The notes under the pieces were generated by a model. The model ran no database searches and was not told the origin of the DNA. It saw only the letters and a list, made by a program, of their open reading frames with translations. From the NCBI RefSeq assembly GCF_004122145.1, contig NZ_SBKQ01000001.1, forward strand, positions 1 through 64,000: DNA of 64,000 nt, written 5' to 3'. Positions 1-8,921 of this stretch are shown here, piece after piece (the stretch's first letter is position 1; every line of letters begins with the position of its first letter). Source of the stretch: Flavobacterium piscinae (GTDB lineage: Bacteria > Bacteroidota > Bacteroidia > Flavobacteriales > Flavobacteriaceae). A program made the translations under genes and the position numbers.

Positions 1-3000
1 GAATTGTTTGATAAAGGTAACGCATCCGCTGTTGCTCCTTGGCAATAAGTGGTGGTTATCGTATCAAAAGTAGCCGCTTGGGTTGGTTTTACCTCTACCG
101 TAATTGTGGTTGCAATAGCACATTCAAAGGTGCCATCAGGCGTGAAAGTAAAATCAAAATTACCCGCCACACTCGTGTCAATTGTCCCACTCCATGTTCC
201 CGTTACTCCCTCCAATGAAGTCGTCGGTAATAACGGTGATTCCGAACCTTGACAAACTGATATCGGATCAAAAGTTGGTAAAATCTCTGAGGATACGGTG
301 ACAGTAAAGCTACTTTGATCTGTACAATTAGGTGTTGTTTCTGAACTAGCATAAACGTAAACAGTAGAGGTTTCTGTAATAAATTCACCAGGAAGTAACT
401 GAGTCCCCAAACCGTCTGCTTGAGTGTAATAAGCATTATTTGCACTTAGATCAGGTAATGTATAACTTTCACAAACACTTACATCTTCAAAAATATCTGC
501 AACAATTGTATTAATTGTGATAGTAAATGTTTCCTCGTCTGAACAATCATCGTTTTGAACGAAAACAAATAGAGTTGTCGTTTCTGTAATTTCGGAACCA
601 GCAAGTAATTGTTCTCCGGTTCCATTAGATTGAGTATAATAATTTCCAACTGAAAGTTCAGGTAGCACAAAAGTATCACAAGCTGAAACATCCTCAATTG
701 GTTCAATATCAACAAAAGGAATGACTGTTACCGTTGTAGAAGCAGTATTTGTACATCCTCCAAAATCAACAGTAACTTCATAAACACCTGCGGTAGTTAC
801 TGAAATAGAACTAGTTGTATCAGGCAGAGGATTGGTATCAATTGTCCAAGAAAAAGTAACAGAATTTGGATCATAGTTGGTTGGTGTAACTTCAATGGTT
901 CCAATAGCTCCTTCACAAATGGAGAAGTCAGGTGTTATTGTAAACTGAGGCGTTAAGTCTTCCACAATTAATTGGAAATTATTCAACGCAAAACAATCAC
1001 CACTCACAGGAGAAACTCTAACGTAAATCGTTTGAGGGTTTTCAGTGTTGTTGAAAGCGGTTGGATTCGCTATTACATTTTGGTTAAGTGTAGCGTCTAC
1101 TTCAGTTAAATAATAACCAATAACATAGTTAATTCCTAAAGGAGCTGTTAAGGGCTCATCATTTTGAGTTAAATCAAATGTTCCAAATCCAGAAGCACTA
1201 CAGAAGTATAAATCATTTGGTTCACCAGTAACAAAATCATCAAAATATTCAATGATAATTGAATCTGAAGTACTACAGTTGGTATTGGTATATTGTGCTA
1301 TAAGTGTGTATTGTCCCGGTTCATCAACAACAAGAGATGGACCTGTTTCATCAGCAATTACATCTTCGCCTAAAAGCCATTGGAATGTAAAAGTATCTGG
1401 ACTTAACCCAGAGTCAATAACAGTAGTGTCACCAGGGCATAAAGCATTTCCAGAAGCTACTAAAAAGTCCTCTCCTAACTCGATATTACCAATATTAAAA
1501 CTGCCCCCTTTTAAGAAAACGGCAGAGTCAAACGAGTTGTCTTGACGATCTGCAATAACTAACTTAATTCTGTAAGTGTTATTTGGAATTACAGATGAAG
1601 ATGCAATCATTGGGATTGTAACTCCATTATAATCTATTGGTGCACCAAGGGGATTTAATCCTGTTGGCAACTCATAAAAAGCATCAAAATATTCAGGGTT
1701 AACAGACCCACAATCGTCATTATGTGCCTGATCACGAATCGTTACAACTGAAACTGGAACGTTTGTATTAGGAATTACAGCTAAATTAGTTGTTACGTTT
1801 GTATTTAAATCGGTTAATAAAAAAGCAAATGCATCGGAGAATGTACATTGGAAAGTTCCATATTCTTCAGAAGCAAAAATAAAATCAAAACTTATAAAGT
1901 CAGTTAAGGGTACAAAATCAAATTCTATGATTGAAGCGTTTCTGGAATTCATCGGATTACCTGTAGCCGCTAAAATAATAGCTTCTAAATCAGCATCTCC
2001 GACCCAAGCTTGATTACCATCTCCTAAAGTATTTAAATTTGGTCCAGGTGAACTTGCCGCATTACCTGTTGTCATTACAATTCCGTTTTCAAATGGGAAG
2101 GTAGAACCGTTTTGTTCAAAATAACCAATACCATTTTCAGATCCAAAATTTGTGCCCGTAGACCAAGTGATATTACTTACCAAAGCACAAGTAGAATTAA
2201 TTAAAATATCTTGAACAAGTTCAGGGACAGTGTATTGTGTCGTATTCGCTGAAATTGGAGGAGGAACAGTTCCAACACACACATCAAATGTTGACGTTTG
2301 ATTTGGAGTACCTGTCCAAGTGAACACTCTAATTTTATATGTTTCACCCGGTGTTAAACCAGAAATAACACTTTGGTTATTATCATTACATTCGATTTGA
2401 ACAAGATTACCACATTCGTCTCCTGAATAAACAGCATGTATCAAGAAAGTAGTAGAGCCTGTTATATTAATTAAGTTGACAGAGTGTGTAGTGGTTTCTG
2501 CTACGAATTCAAACCAAACATCATCATCTGCTGTTCCGTCACAATCATTTGGTTGAGAAGAGGCTGTTGCTCCAATTACCGTTCCGTTCACAAATAGAGA
2601 ACAATTTGTATCAGGATTAACAGGCACAGGTATAGCATTATCACAATCGTCATTAGCAATCAAAGTTACAAAAGCTCTTGGTCCGGCCCAATTGCTAAGA
2701 TCATCTACTGCACAAATTGCTCTTACATAAAACACATATGCAGTACCGGGTTCTAAATCATTTACAGTGTATGTTGGTTCTGTAAGCACAACACCGGTAT
2801 CAGTTGGAAGAGGTGCAGGAGACCCTGCCGGTAGAATTATTACTTCCCAGGAGGTAGCAGTTCCTATTTCATTCCAAGTTAAGGTTGCTCCGGTTTGTGT
2901 TAATGCAGAAGCTACTAATGTATTCGGCTTTGGGCAAGATGGGGGAGTACAACTTACAAAGCCAGAATACAATGATGTTCCTTGCGTACCTTCACCAGGT

Positions 3001-5405
3001 AATTTTATAAATAATTGTTCTCCAAATGGGTCAATAATTTCAACACCAACTTCAAATGCAAAAGCACCACCTGTATTCCAAAATAATTCAAAAGGTAAGT
3101 TGTCACAAAGTGGTACTGTCACGGTTACAGGGCCAAATCCATTTGTAAAAGTCGGTCCAATCACTCCAACTACAATGCCATTTTGTGTAACATTCATCGT
3201 ATTTCCATTCCATCCATCACCAAAACTATCTGTCAAAATAAATGAATATAAACATTGATTTGCCACTTCACAAATGGTTGTGTTAAATGAAGCAGGTTGA
3301 GTCCAATTACTTGGTGTTGGTGTAGAACAAATTGATCGAACATATACATCATATAAGGTGGCTGCTGTTAATCCTGTTAATTCAAGCGAATTTCCGGTAA
3401 CAATTTCACCTGTACTGGATGCAGTAGGAGCAGGAGAACCTGCAGGAAGCACAATCACTTCATATTGTGTCACTCCGGGAATTACAGTCCAACTAACTGT
3501 TGCTGATGTATCTCCAATAGTACTGACAGTAACACCGCTTGGTGGTAAACATGCAGGATTATCACAGTCAACCGTTCCGGAATAGAGAACACTTCCAACT
3601 AACCCGGGAGAGGATGTTGTTAAGGCATAAAGTACTTGATTAAAGGGTGAGGGATTAATGATTGAAACCCTAACTTCAGTAGAAAAACCTCCACCATTTT
3701 CCCAAAAAAGGTCAAATGGTAAGTTATTACATAGCGAAACTGCTATATCAATTGGCCCAAAACCATTAATGAAAGATGGACCTAAGGTAGCTACAATTAT
3801 CCCGTTTTGTCTTACCAACATGGTTGCACCATTCCAGCCATCACCAAAACTATCTTGCAACCTAAATGTATAGGTACACTGTTCGCTTGGTTCACAAATG
3901 GTTGTATTAAATAAAAATGGACCTGACCAAACACTGAATGTTCCGTCTCCACAATCTGCTCTGACATAATATTGATACGCAGTTGCTGCTGTTAAGCCAT
4001 CGGCTAAAAATCCTGAATTTGTAGTTGCCGTTACACCTGATCCAGATGGAATTGCAGAACCAGCAGGTTGCACGGCTACTTCCCATGCAGTCGCACCACT
4101 CGGATTAGACCAAGATAATTCAGCACTTGATTGACCGATATTGGCAGCTGAAAGTGATGCCGGTGGTGGACAATTAACAACTTGAAGTGTTAAAGTGTAT
4201 GCAACACTCTGAGGTGCAGCCCAAGTTGAAATTACAATATAATAGGTTTGGCCTGCCGTAACCGGTAAGTCTATGACTCTAGGTGTTTGATCACTGTTTG
4301 CAACACCGGCAATACAACTCACTCCAACATTAGCACAACTATTATAAACAAATAATCCTGACCATGTTCCTGTGGGCGTCATTGTAATGTTAACTACGCC
4401 ATTGTTTTGGGCAGTAAATGAATAAAAAACATCATCACCATCTAAAAATCCATTTGGACTACCACAACCTGTTCCTGGGGGTCCATTTACATCATCTCCA
4501 TAAACGGAGGTATTATCTGTGGTTGAATAAGGTAATGAGGCAATTTGAATCGGTGCATTACACGTTTGACCGGGTGATGTTGTTAAGAAATTTGCCGGAC
4601 CAACCCATTCGCTATTACTTTGGTCGCAAACTGCACGAACATACACTTCGTATTGTGTAGTTGCAGAGAGACCGGTTGCATTAAATGTTGTTCCCGTTAC
4701 CAATTCCCCTGATCCAGTGGGAGTGTTTGGAAATTCTACTATTTCGACTTCAAATTGAGCTGCTCCACCCGGATTATCCCACGTAATGGTAGCTCCATCT
4801 AAGGAAATCCCACCCACTTGAATATTTTCCGGATTAATACATTGCTCCACTAATCGTATATCATCCACAATCCATCTATCTCCGGTGGGAGCAGTAGTAG
4901 GTTGATTTACTAACATCACAAAAGCAATGTATATATCTTGTCCTGCGAATCCTGCAGTACCTAAATCGACCGTTTTTTCTTCACAGATGTTGAATATTGC
5001 GTTCAACTCCGCTTCTGACCATTGAGCTACTATAGTAAACCCACTAGTTTGAGACACTGTAGAAACTCTAATTTGGTAAGTTGTGTTATCAAATCCGTTG
5101 ATAGTAGAACGCGTCGAAAAAATTAATTGACCGTTTTGAGGAACAGTCAAAAGGTCAGTAACCATCCATTTTTCAGAGGTGTTTCCGGCCCCAATATTTT
5201 CGCGGCCATTTGCAAAGGCAGAAATTGTTCCTTCACACACGGTTGGGGGATTTGTTACTGTTGATACGGTTGTCCATTGATTGGTACCAAACCCATTGTT
5301 AAATACTGTCCATCCTGATGGAATTCCGCCCTCAAAGTTTTCTTGAGCGAGGGAAACCGTTCCGGTCAGTAAAAACAACAGCAATAAAAATGTAATTTTT
5401 TTCAT
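1..5405 (-). CDS. Giant secreted modular adhesin-like protein, choice-of-anchor L and FN3 domains (3' end outside window)
   Basis: The frame is open from an ATG at 5405 to the left edge, giving 1801 visible residues and no stop, so the C-terminus is missing. Residues 1-21 are a signal peptide (Lys-Lys, Leu-rich core, ending SLAQ). Residues about 22-175 resemble a choice-of-anchor J/cleaved adhesin beta-sandwich. Four fibronectin type III-like domains start near residues 190, 415, 618 and 820, separated by beta-rich segments. A choice-of-anchor L domain spans about 1050-1285 and includes the motif FIFASEEYGTFQC. After that come Ig/PKD-like repeats of the kind found in gliding-motility-associated proteins. 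Such proteins are exported by T9SS and often end in a type B C-terminal domain, which would lie beyond position 1; that is inference. It is probably a surface adhesin. The many shorter plus-strand frames here are shadows. Confidence 0.85.
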   Translation of the reverse strand, partial: MKKITFLLLLFLLTGTVSLAQENFEGGIPSGWTVFNNGFGTNQWTTVSTVTNPPTVCEGTISAFANGRENIGAGNTSEKWMVTDLLTVPQNGQLIFSTRSTINGFDNTTYQIRVSTVSQTSGFTIVAQWSEAELNAIFNICEEKTVDLGTAGFAGQDIYIAFVMLVNQPTTAPTGDRWIVDDIRLVEQCINPENIQVGGISLDGATITWDNPGGAAQFEVEIVEFPNTPTGSGELVTGTTFNATGLSATTQYEVYVRAVCDQSNSEWVGPANFLTTSPGQTCNAPIQIASLPYSTTDNTSVYGDDVNGPPGTGCGSPNGFLDGDDVFYSFTAQNNGVVNITMTPTGTWSGLFVYNSCANVGVSCIAGVANSDQTPRVIDLPVTAGQTYYIVISTWAAPQSVAYTLTLQVVNCPPPASLSAANIGQSSAELSWSNPSGATAWEVAVQPAGSAIPSGSGVTATTNSGFLADGLTAATAYQYYVRADCGDGTFSVWSGPFLFNTTICEPSEQCTYTFRLQDSFGDGWNGATMLVRQNGIIVATLGPSFINGFGPIDIAVSLCNNLPFDLFWENGGGFSTEVRVSIINPSPFNQVLYALTTSSPGLVGSVLYSGTVDCDNPACLPPSGVTVSTIGDTSATVSWTVIPGVTQYEVIVLPAGSPAPTASSTGEIVTGNSLELTGLTAATLYDVYVRSICSTPTPSNWTQPASFNTTICEVANQCLYSFILTDSFGDGWNGNTMNVTQNGIVVGVIGPTFTNGFGPVTVTVPLCDNLPFELFWNTGGAFAFEVGVEIIDPFGEQLFIKLPGEGTQGTSLYSGFVSCTPPSCPKPNTLVASALTQTGATLTWNEIGTATSWEVIILPAGSPAPLPTDTGVVLTEPTYTVNDLEPGTAYVFYVRAICAVDDLSNWAGPRAFVTLIANDDCDNAIPVPVNPDTNCSLFVNGTVIGATASSQPNDCDGTADDDVWFEFVAETTTHSVNLINITGSTTFLIHAVYSGDECGNLVQIECNDNNQSVISGLTPGETYKIRVFTWTGTPNQTSTFDVCVGTVPPPISANTTQYTVPELVQDILINSTCALVSNITWSTGTNFGSENGIGYFEQNGSTFPFENGIVMTTGNAASSPGPNLNTLGDGNQAWVGDADLEAIILAATGNPMNSRNASIIEFDFVPLTDFISFDFIFASEEYGTFQCTFSDAFAFLLTDLNTNVTTNLAVIPNTNVPVSVVTIRDQAHNDDCGSVNPEYFDAFYELPTGLNPLGAPIDYNGVTIPMIASSSVIPNNTYRIKLVIADRQDNSFDSAVFLKGGSFNIGNIELGEDFLVASGNALCPGDTTVIDSGLSPDTFTFQWLLGEDVIADETGPSLVVDEPGQYTLIAQYTNTNCSTSDSIIIEYFDDFVTGEPNDLYFCSASGFGTFDLTQNDEPLTAPLGINYVIGYYLTEVDATLNQNVIANPTAFNNTENPQTIYVRVSPVSGDCFALNNFQLIVEDLTPQFTITPDFSICEGAIGTIEVTPTNYDPNSVTFSWTIDTNPLPDTTSSISVTTAGVYEVTVDFGGCTNTASTTVTVIPFVDIEPIEDVSACDTFVLPELSVGNYYTQSNGTGEQLLAGSEITETTTLFVFVQNDDCSDEETFTITINTIVADIFEDVSVCESYTLPDLSANNAYYTQADGLGTQLLPGEFITETSTVYVYASSETTPNCTDQSSFTVTVSSEILPTFDPISVCQGSESPLLPTTSLEGVTGTWSGTIDTSVAGNFDFTFTPDGTFECAIATTITVEVKPTQAATFDTITTTYCQGATADALPLSNN

Positions 5406-5587
5406 AAAATAAAGACGTTTAGGTTGTTGTTATTTAGTCATCTAAAATAGAAAAAATATGTTGCTATAAATAGTAAAAACGACAAAATGAACTTAAAACC
5501 GATATAATTCACAAAAAAGAGATAAAATGTTTAATTATTTATAAAAGATACAATTTTGAAGTTTAAAAAGATGATAAACATTTTTTG

Positions 5588-5595
5588 TATCTTTG
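5588..5595 (+). promoter_or_regulatory. -7 promoter element TATCTTTG for lpxH-like gene
   Basis: An exact match to the Bacteroidota -7 consensus TAnnTTTG. No good -33 TTG lies at the usual 17-23 base spacing. It falls downstream of the ATG at 5571, so transcription from it would force use of the TTG at 5613. Confidence 0.5.
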
Positions 5596-5612
5596 AATCA
5601 CATTATAATAAT

Positions 5613-6359
5613 TTGAAAACAAAAATATACTTCGCATCCGATCAACATTTTGGGGCCCCGACTCCAGCGGCCAGTTTCCCAAGAGAACAAAAATTTGTGG
5701 CTTGGTTGGATGAAATCAAACACGATGCTACAGCACTTTTTTTATTAGGTGATTTATTCGATTTTTGGTTTGAATATAAAACAGTTGTACCTAAAGGCTT
5801 CGTGCGTGTTTTGGGAAAGTTAGCCGAACTTCGAGACAGCGGAATTCCCATTTATTTTTTTGTGGGAAATCACGATTTATGGATGCATGATTATTTTGAA
5901 AAAGAATTAAATATTCCCGTTTTTCATGATAATCAAGAATATACGTTTAATGGTAAAACTTTTTTAATTGGCCATGGCGATGGAAAAGGTCCGGGCGACA
6001 AAGGCTATAAACGCATGAAAAAAGTGTTTACCAATCCGTTTTCTAAATGGTTGTTTCGTTGGTTGCATCCGGATATCGGGGTGAAATTAGCTCAATATCT
6101 TTCCGTAAAAAATAAATTAATTTCAGGAGCAGAAGACGTAAAATTTTTAGGTGAAGAAAACGAATGGCTCGTGCAATATGCTAAACGAAAACTGACTTTC
6201 AAACACTATAATTATTTCATTTTCGGACATCGTCATTTACCCATGCAATTGGAAGTAGGAGAAAATTCAACCTACATCAACCTCGGTGATTGGATTGGCT
6301 ATTTTACTTATGGTGTTTTTGATGGCGAAAAATTTGAGTTGAAAGAATTCAAAAACTAA
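5613..6359 (+). CDS. lpxH: UDP-2,3-diacylglucosamine diphosphatase-like metallophosphoesterase (LpxH type)
   Basis: A calcineurin-like phosphoesterase of 248 residues from the TTG at 5613, close to the about 240 usual for LpxH. The family removes UMP from UDP-2,3-diacylglucosamine to give lipid X in lipid A synthesis, on the inner face of the cytoplasmic membrane. Metal-binding motifs appear in order: S-D10-Q-H12, G-D47-L-F-D, G-N86-H87-D88, then GHGDGKGPGDKG and GHRH near the C-terminus. The frame extends upstream to TTG 5556 and ATG 5571, but a TAnnTTTG promoter element (5588-5595) lies inside that extension and the conserved part begins KIYFASDQH, so TTG 5613 is preferred. It overlaps the end of convergent recJ by four bases. 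Assignment to LpxH rather than another UDP-sugar pyrophosphatase rests on motif order and length. Confidence 0.8.
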   Translation: MKTKIYFASDQHFGAPTPAASFPREQKFVAWLDEIKHDATALFLLGDLFDFWFEYKTVVPKGFVRVLGKLAELRDSGIPIYFFVGNHDLWMHDYFEKELNIPVFHDNQEYTFNGKTFLIGHGDGKGPGDKGYKRMKKVFTNPFSKWLFRWLHPDIGVKLAQYLSVKNKLISGAEDVKFLGEENEWLVQYAKRKLTFKHYNYFIFGHRHLPMQLEVGENSTYINLGDWIGYFTYGVFDGEKFELKEFKN

Positions 6360-8044
6360 CGAACATCTTTCGCTCTTAATTGAACCGTAACATTTCCATT
6401 GAACTCATTTTCATCAATACAAAAAGCCATTTCAAACGGTTTGTGATTTTTGGTTAGCTCTAATTTTTTTCCTAAACCAAAACCAATTACACCAAAACCT
6501 TCTGAGTTATTTTGTTTTACAAATAATTTCAAATGTTCATCGTTTTGACCAAGTGTTTTTCCATAACCGGTATCCGTTAGATTTTTTGCTGTAAAAACTG
6601 GGGTCATGTTTTCAGGACCAAAAGGCTCAAATTGATGTAAAAGTCTAATTAATTTCGGATTAATTTCTGTTAAATCTATTTCGGCATCAACCGATATTTC
6701 AGGAATTAATAAATCGGGATGAATGGATTCTTGTACTACTTTTTCAAATGCTTCTTTAAATTGTATATAATTTTCTTCTTTCAATGTCATTCCGGCGGCA
6801 TACATGTGTCCGCCAAATTGCTCTAAATATTCGGAACATTTTTCCAACGCATTATACACATCAAAATCTTTGACAGAACGAGCCGAAGCCGCTAATTTAT
6901 CACCACTTTTGGTAAAAACTAACGTCGGACGATAATAGGTTTCCGTCAAACGAGAAGCTACAATTCCAATTACACCTTTGTGCCAATTTTCATTGTAAAC
7001 AACTGTTGTAAATTTTTCTTTTTCGTTGTTTTCTTCAATTTGAGCCAAGGCTTCAATGGTGATTTGTTTGTCTAAATCTTTTCGATTCAGATTATATCCT
7101 TCAATCTCAGAAGCAAATTGTTCTGCTTGTTCCAAATTAAATTCAGTCAATAACTCAACTGCGTGATTACCGTGTTTAATTCTTCCGGCGGCATTAATTC
7201 GTGGTGCGATTATAAAAACTACGTCGGTAATCGTAAGCACTTTTTTCTTTACATTTTGAATCAATGCTTTAATTCCGGGTCTTGGGTTGGAATTGATGAA
7301 TTCTAAACCAAATTTGGCTAAGATGCGATTTTCTCCCGTCATCGGAACAATATCGGCGGCTATTGCTGTAGCGACTAAATCTAAATACGGAATCAAATCT
7401 TCAATCGTTTCACCTTTATTTTGTGCTAAGGCTTGTATCAATTTAAAACCCACTCCGCAACCACAAAGTTCATCGTAAGGATAAGTACAATCACTTCTTT
7501 TTGGGTCTAAAACGGCAATGGCGTCGGGTAAATTTTCCCCAGGTCGATGGTGATCACAAATGATGAAATCAATATTTTTTGATTTCGCATAAGCTACATG
7601 ATCAATTGATTTTATCCCACAATCTAAGGCAATGATTAAAGAAAAACCATTATCGTCTGCAAAGTCAATTCCTTTGAACGAAATACCGTAACCTTCATCA
7701 TACCGATCCGGAATATAGGTAGCAACATTCGGATAAAAACTTCTAAAATAAGAGGAGACCAAAGAAACCGCTGTTGTTCCATCCACATCATAATCGCCAA
7801 AAACTAAAATATTTTCTTGATTGGCAATCGCTTTTTCAATTCGTTGAACAGCTTTGTCCATATCTTTCATCAAATACGGATCATGCAAATCGTTTAAAGA
7901 CGGTCTGAAAAATTGTTTGGCTTGGTTAAAAGTAGTAATTCCTCTTTGTACTAAAAGAGAGGCAATGAGTTTGCTAACCTTAAGTTCGGTTGCTAATTGC
8001 GAAACCAAATGAGGCTCCGGTTTGGGTTTGATGTTCCAACGCAT
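6356..8044 (-). CDS. recJ: Single-stranded-DNA-specific exonuclease RecJ
   Basis: A 562-residue RecJ of normal length. RecJ degrades single-stranded DNA 5' to 3' in recombination and mismatch repair and belongs to the DHH phosphoesterase superfamily. Visible motifs are VFGDYDVDGTTA (motif I), IICDHHRPGE (the DHH motif), LDLVATAIAADIVPM, and, in the DHHA1 part, RINAAGRIKHG and QFGGHMYAAGM. The last third matches the OB-fold region of the family. It starts at ATG 8044, 21 bases after the stop of the OsmC gene on the same strand, so the two are probably co-transcribed. Its 3' end overlaps the convergent lpxH-like gene by four bases. Confidence 0.95.
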   Translation of the reverse strand: MRWNIKPKPEPHLVSQLATELKVSKLIASLLVQRGITTFNQAKQFFRPSLNDLHDPYLMKDMDKAVQRIEKAIANQENILVFGDYDVDGTTAVSLVSSYFRSFYPNVATYIPDRYDEGYGISFKGIDFADDNGFSLIIALDCGIKSIDHVAYAKSKNIDFIICDHHRPGENLPDAIAVLDPKRSDCTYPYDELCGCGVGFKLIQALAQNKGETIEDLIPYLDLVATAIAADIVPMTGENRILAKFGLEFINSNPRPGIKALIQNVKKKVLTITDVVFIIAPRINAAGRIKHGNHAVELLTEFNLEQAEQFASEIEGYNLNRKDLDKQITIEALAQIEENNEKEKFTTVVYNENWHKGVIGIVASRLTETYYRPTLVFTKSGDKLAASARSVKDFDVYNALEKCSEYLEQFGGHMYAAGMTLKEENYIQFKEAFEKVVQESIHPDLLIPEISVDAEIDLTEINPKLIRLLHQFEPFGPENMTPVFTAKNLTDTGYGKTLGQNDEHLKLFVKQNNSEGFGVIGFGLGKKLELTKNHKPFEMAFCIDENEFNGNVTVQLRAKDVR

Positions 8045-8065
8045 AATAAATTAATTTTGAATGGC

Positions 8066-8488
8066 TTATACTTTTGGATGGTACTCAATTTTCACATCCA
8101 CTTCGGCAAATTTACGAAACATTTCCATAACGCCGCAATATTTTTCTACTGATAAATTTACGATTTTTTGTAATTTTTCTTTTTCTAAATCATTTCCATA
8201 GAAGTGGTAAACTACTCGAACAGCATGATAATATTTAGGATGCTCTTCGGTTAAATCGCCTTCAACATCAATATGAAACGAATCTACTGCAACTTTCATT
8301 TTGGGCAACAAAGAAGCCACATCAATTCCTGTGCAACCCGCTAAGGCATCCAACATCAAGGCTTTTGGACGAAGTCCGTTATTCGTTCCACCAATTTCAA
8401 TATCGGCATCAATTCTGAAATTTCCTCCTGGATTGGTCGCTTCAAACGCCATTCCTCCCAACCATTTTGTTGAAATTTGATGTGTCAT
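8066..8488 (-). CDS. OsmC family protein (peroxiredoxin-like fold)
   Basis: A 140-residue OsmC/Ohr-superfamily protein. Members reduce organic hydroperoxides with two cysteines, or have less well understood stress roles. Both expected cysteines are present, in LDALAGCTGIDV and VEKYCGVMEMF. The frame is open to a TTG at 8506, but that TTG belongs to the -7 promoter element TATCTTTG on this strand, so the ATG at 8488 (MTHQIS) is the likely start. It sits upstream of recJ in the same direction and is divergent from hipB. Whether it is OsmC, Ohr or a YhfA-like member cannot be settled from the motifs alone. Confidence 0.88.
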   Translation of the reverse strand: MTHQISTKWLGGMAFEATNPGGNFRIDADIEIGGTNNGLRPKALMLDALAGCTGIDVASLLPKMKVAVDSFHIDVEGDLTEEHPKYYHAVRVVYHFYGNDLEKEKLQKIVNLSVEKYCGVMEMFRKFAEVDVKIEYHPKV

Positions 8489-8503
8489 GTTGAACTTTTT
8501 TTT

Positions 8504-8511
8504 CAAAGATA
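8504..8511 (-). promoter_or_regulatory. -7 promoter element TATCTTTG for OsmC-recJ
   Basis: On the minus strand this reads TATCTTTG, an exact TAnnTTTG match, 15 bases before ATG 8488. A possible -33 TTG (8537-8539) lies 25 bases upstream, slightly beyond the usual spacing. Confidence 0.55.
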
Positions 8512-8549
8512 ATGATTTTTTAAAAATTTTTTAATTCAAAAAAATATTG

Positions 8550-8557
8550 TAAATTTG
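8550..8557 (+). promoter_or_regulatory. -7 promoter element TAAATTTG for hipBA
   Basis: An exact TAnnTTTG match 38 bases before the hipB ATG. Its expected start of transcription (about 8564) abuts the palindrome at 8566-8584, as expected for autorepressed toxin-antitoxin operons. Confidence 0.5.
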
Positions 8558-8565
8558 TTGCATAT

Positions 8566-8584
8566 TTGTTTCATTAATGAACAA
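8566..8584. promoter_or_regulatory. Candidate HipB operator, palindrome TTCATTAATGAA
   Basis: A perfect 12-base palindrome (8570-8581) with flanking TTGTT and AACAA arms lies between the -7 element and hipB. The 14-base TTGTTTCATTAATG at 8566-8579 recurs exactly at 10217-10230, just after the hipA stop. HipB-type antitoxins repress their own operon through such palindromes; binding here is inferred. Confidence 0.5.
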
Positions 8585-8595
8585 AATAAGTAATA

Positions 8596-8919
8596 ATGTA
8601 TCAAAATAGCTACAATAAAAATTGGTATGCCATGACCGATGCCGCTGTTGTTCGATCGCTTTGTTCCAGTTTGAAACAAATGCGACTAAACAAAAACATC
8701 TCTCAAGAAGAGCTTGCCGAACAATGCGGTTTAAGCCGAATAACCATTAGTCGTATGGAATCCGGAAAGGCAATCAACTTGTTAACCATGGTGCAAGTCA
8801 TGCGAGCATTGGGAAAATTAGAACTACTCAATTACCTCAACGAAGAACCGGAAATTAGTCCGTTACAAGTTATGGAAGAACGTTCCAAATACCGCAAAAA
8901 AGCTTCTCCATCCAAATAA
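8596..8919 (+). CDS. hipB: HipB-like antitoxin, XRE-family helix-turn-helix
   Basis: A 107-residue DNA-binding protein. Residues about 20-75 form an XRE/Cro-type helix-turn-helix (KNISQEELAEQCGLSRITIS). It ends two bases before the start of the hipA homologue, the normal antitoxin-first order of type II toxin-antitoxin operons. HipB neutralises the HipA kinase and represses the operon. A palindrome and a -7 element lie directly upstream. The C-terminal tail is short and basic (RSKYRKKASPSK). Confidence 0.88.
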   Translation: MYQNSYNKNWYAMTDAAVVRSLCSSLKQMRLNKNISQEELAEQCGLSRITISRMESGKAINLLTMVQVMRALGKLELLNYLNEEPEISPLQVMEERSKYRKKASPSK

Positions 8920-8921
8920 AT

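Noticed and set aside
2767..3873. Several plus-strand open frames of 71-163 codons
   Set aside because: They are antisense shadows of the continuous minus-strand adhesin frame and show its Thr/Ser/Pro-rich repeats read backwards; no start context or family resemblance.
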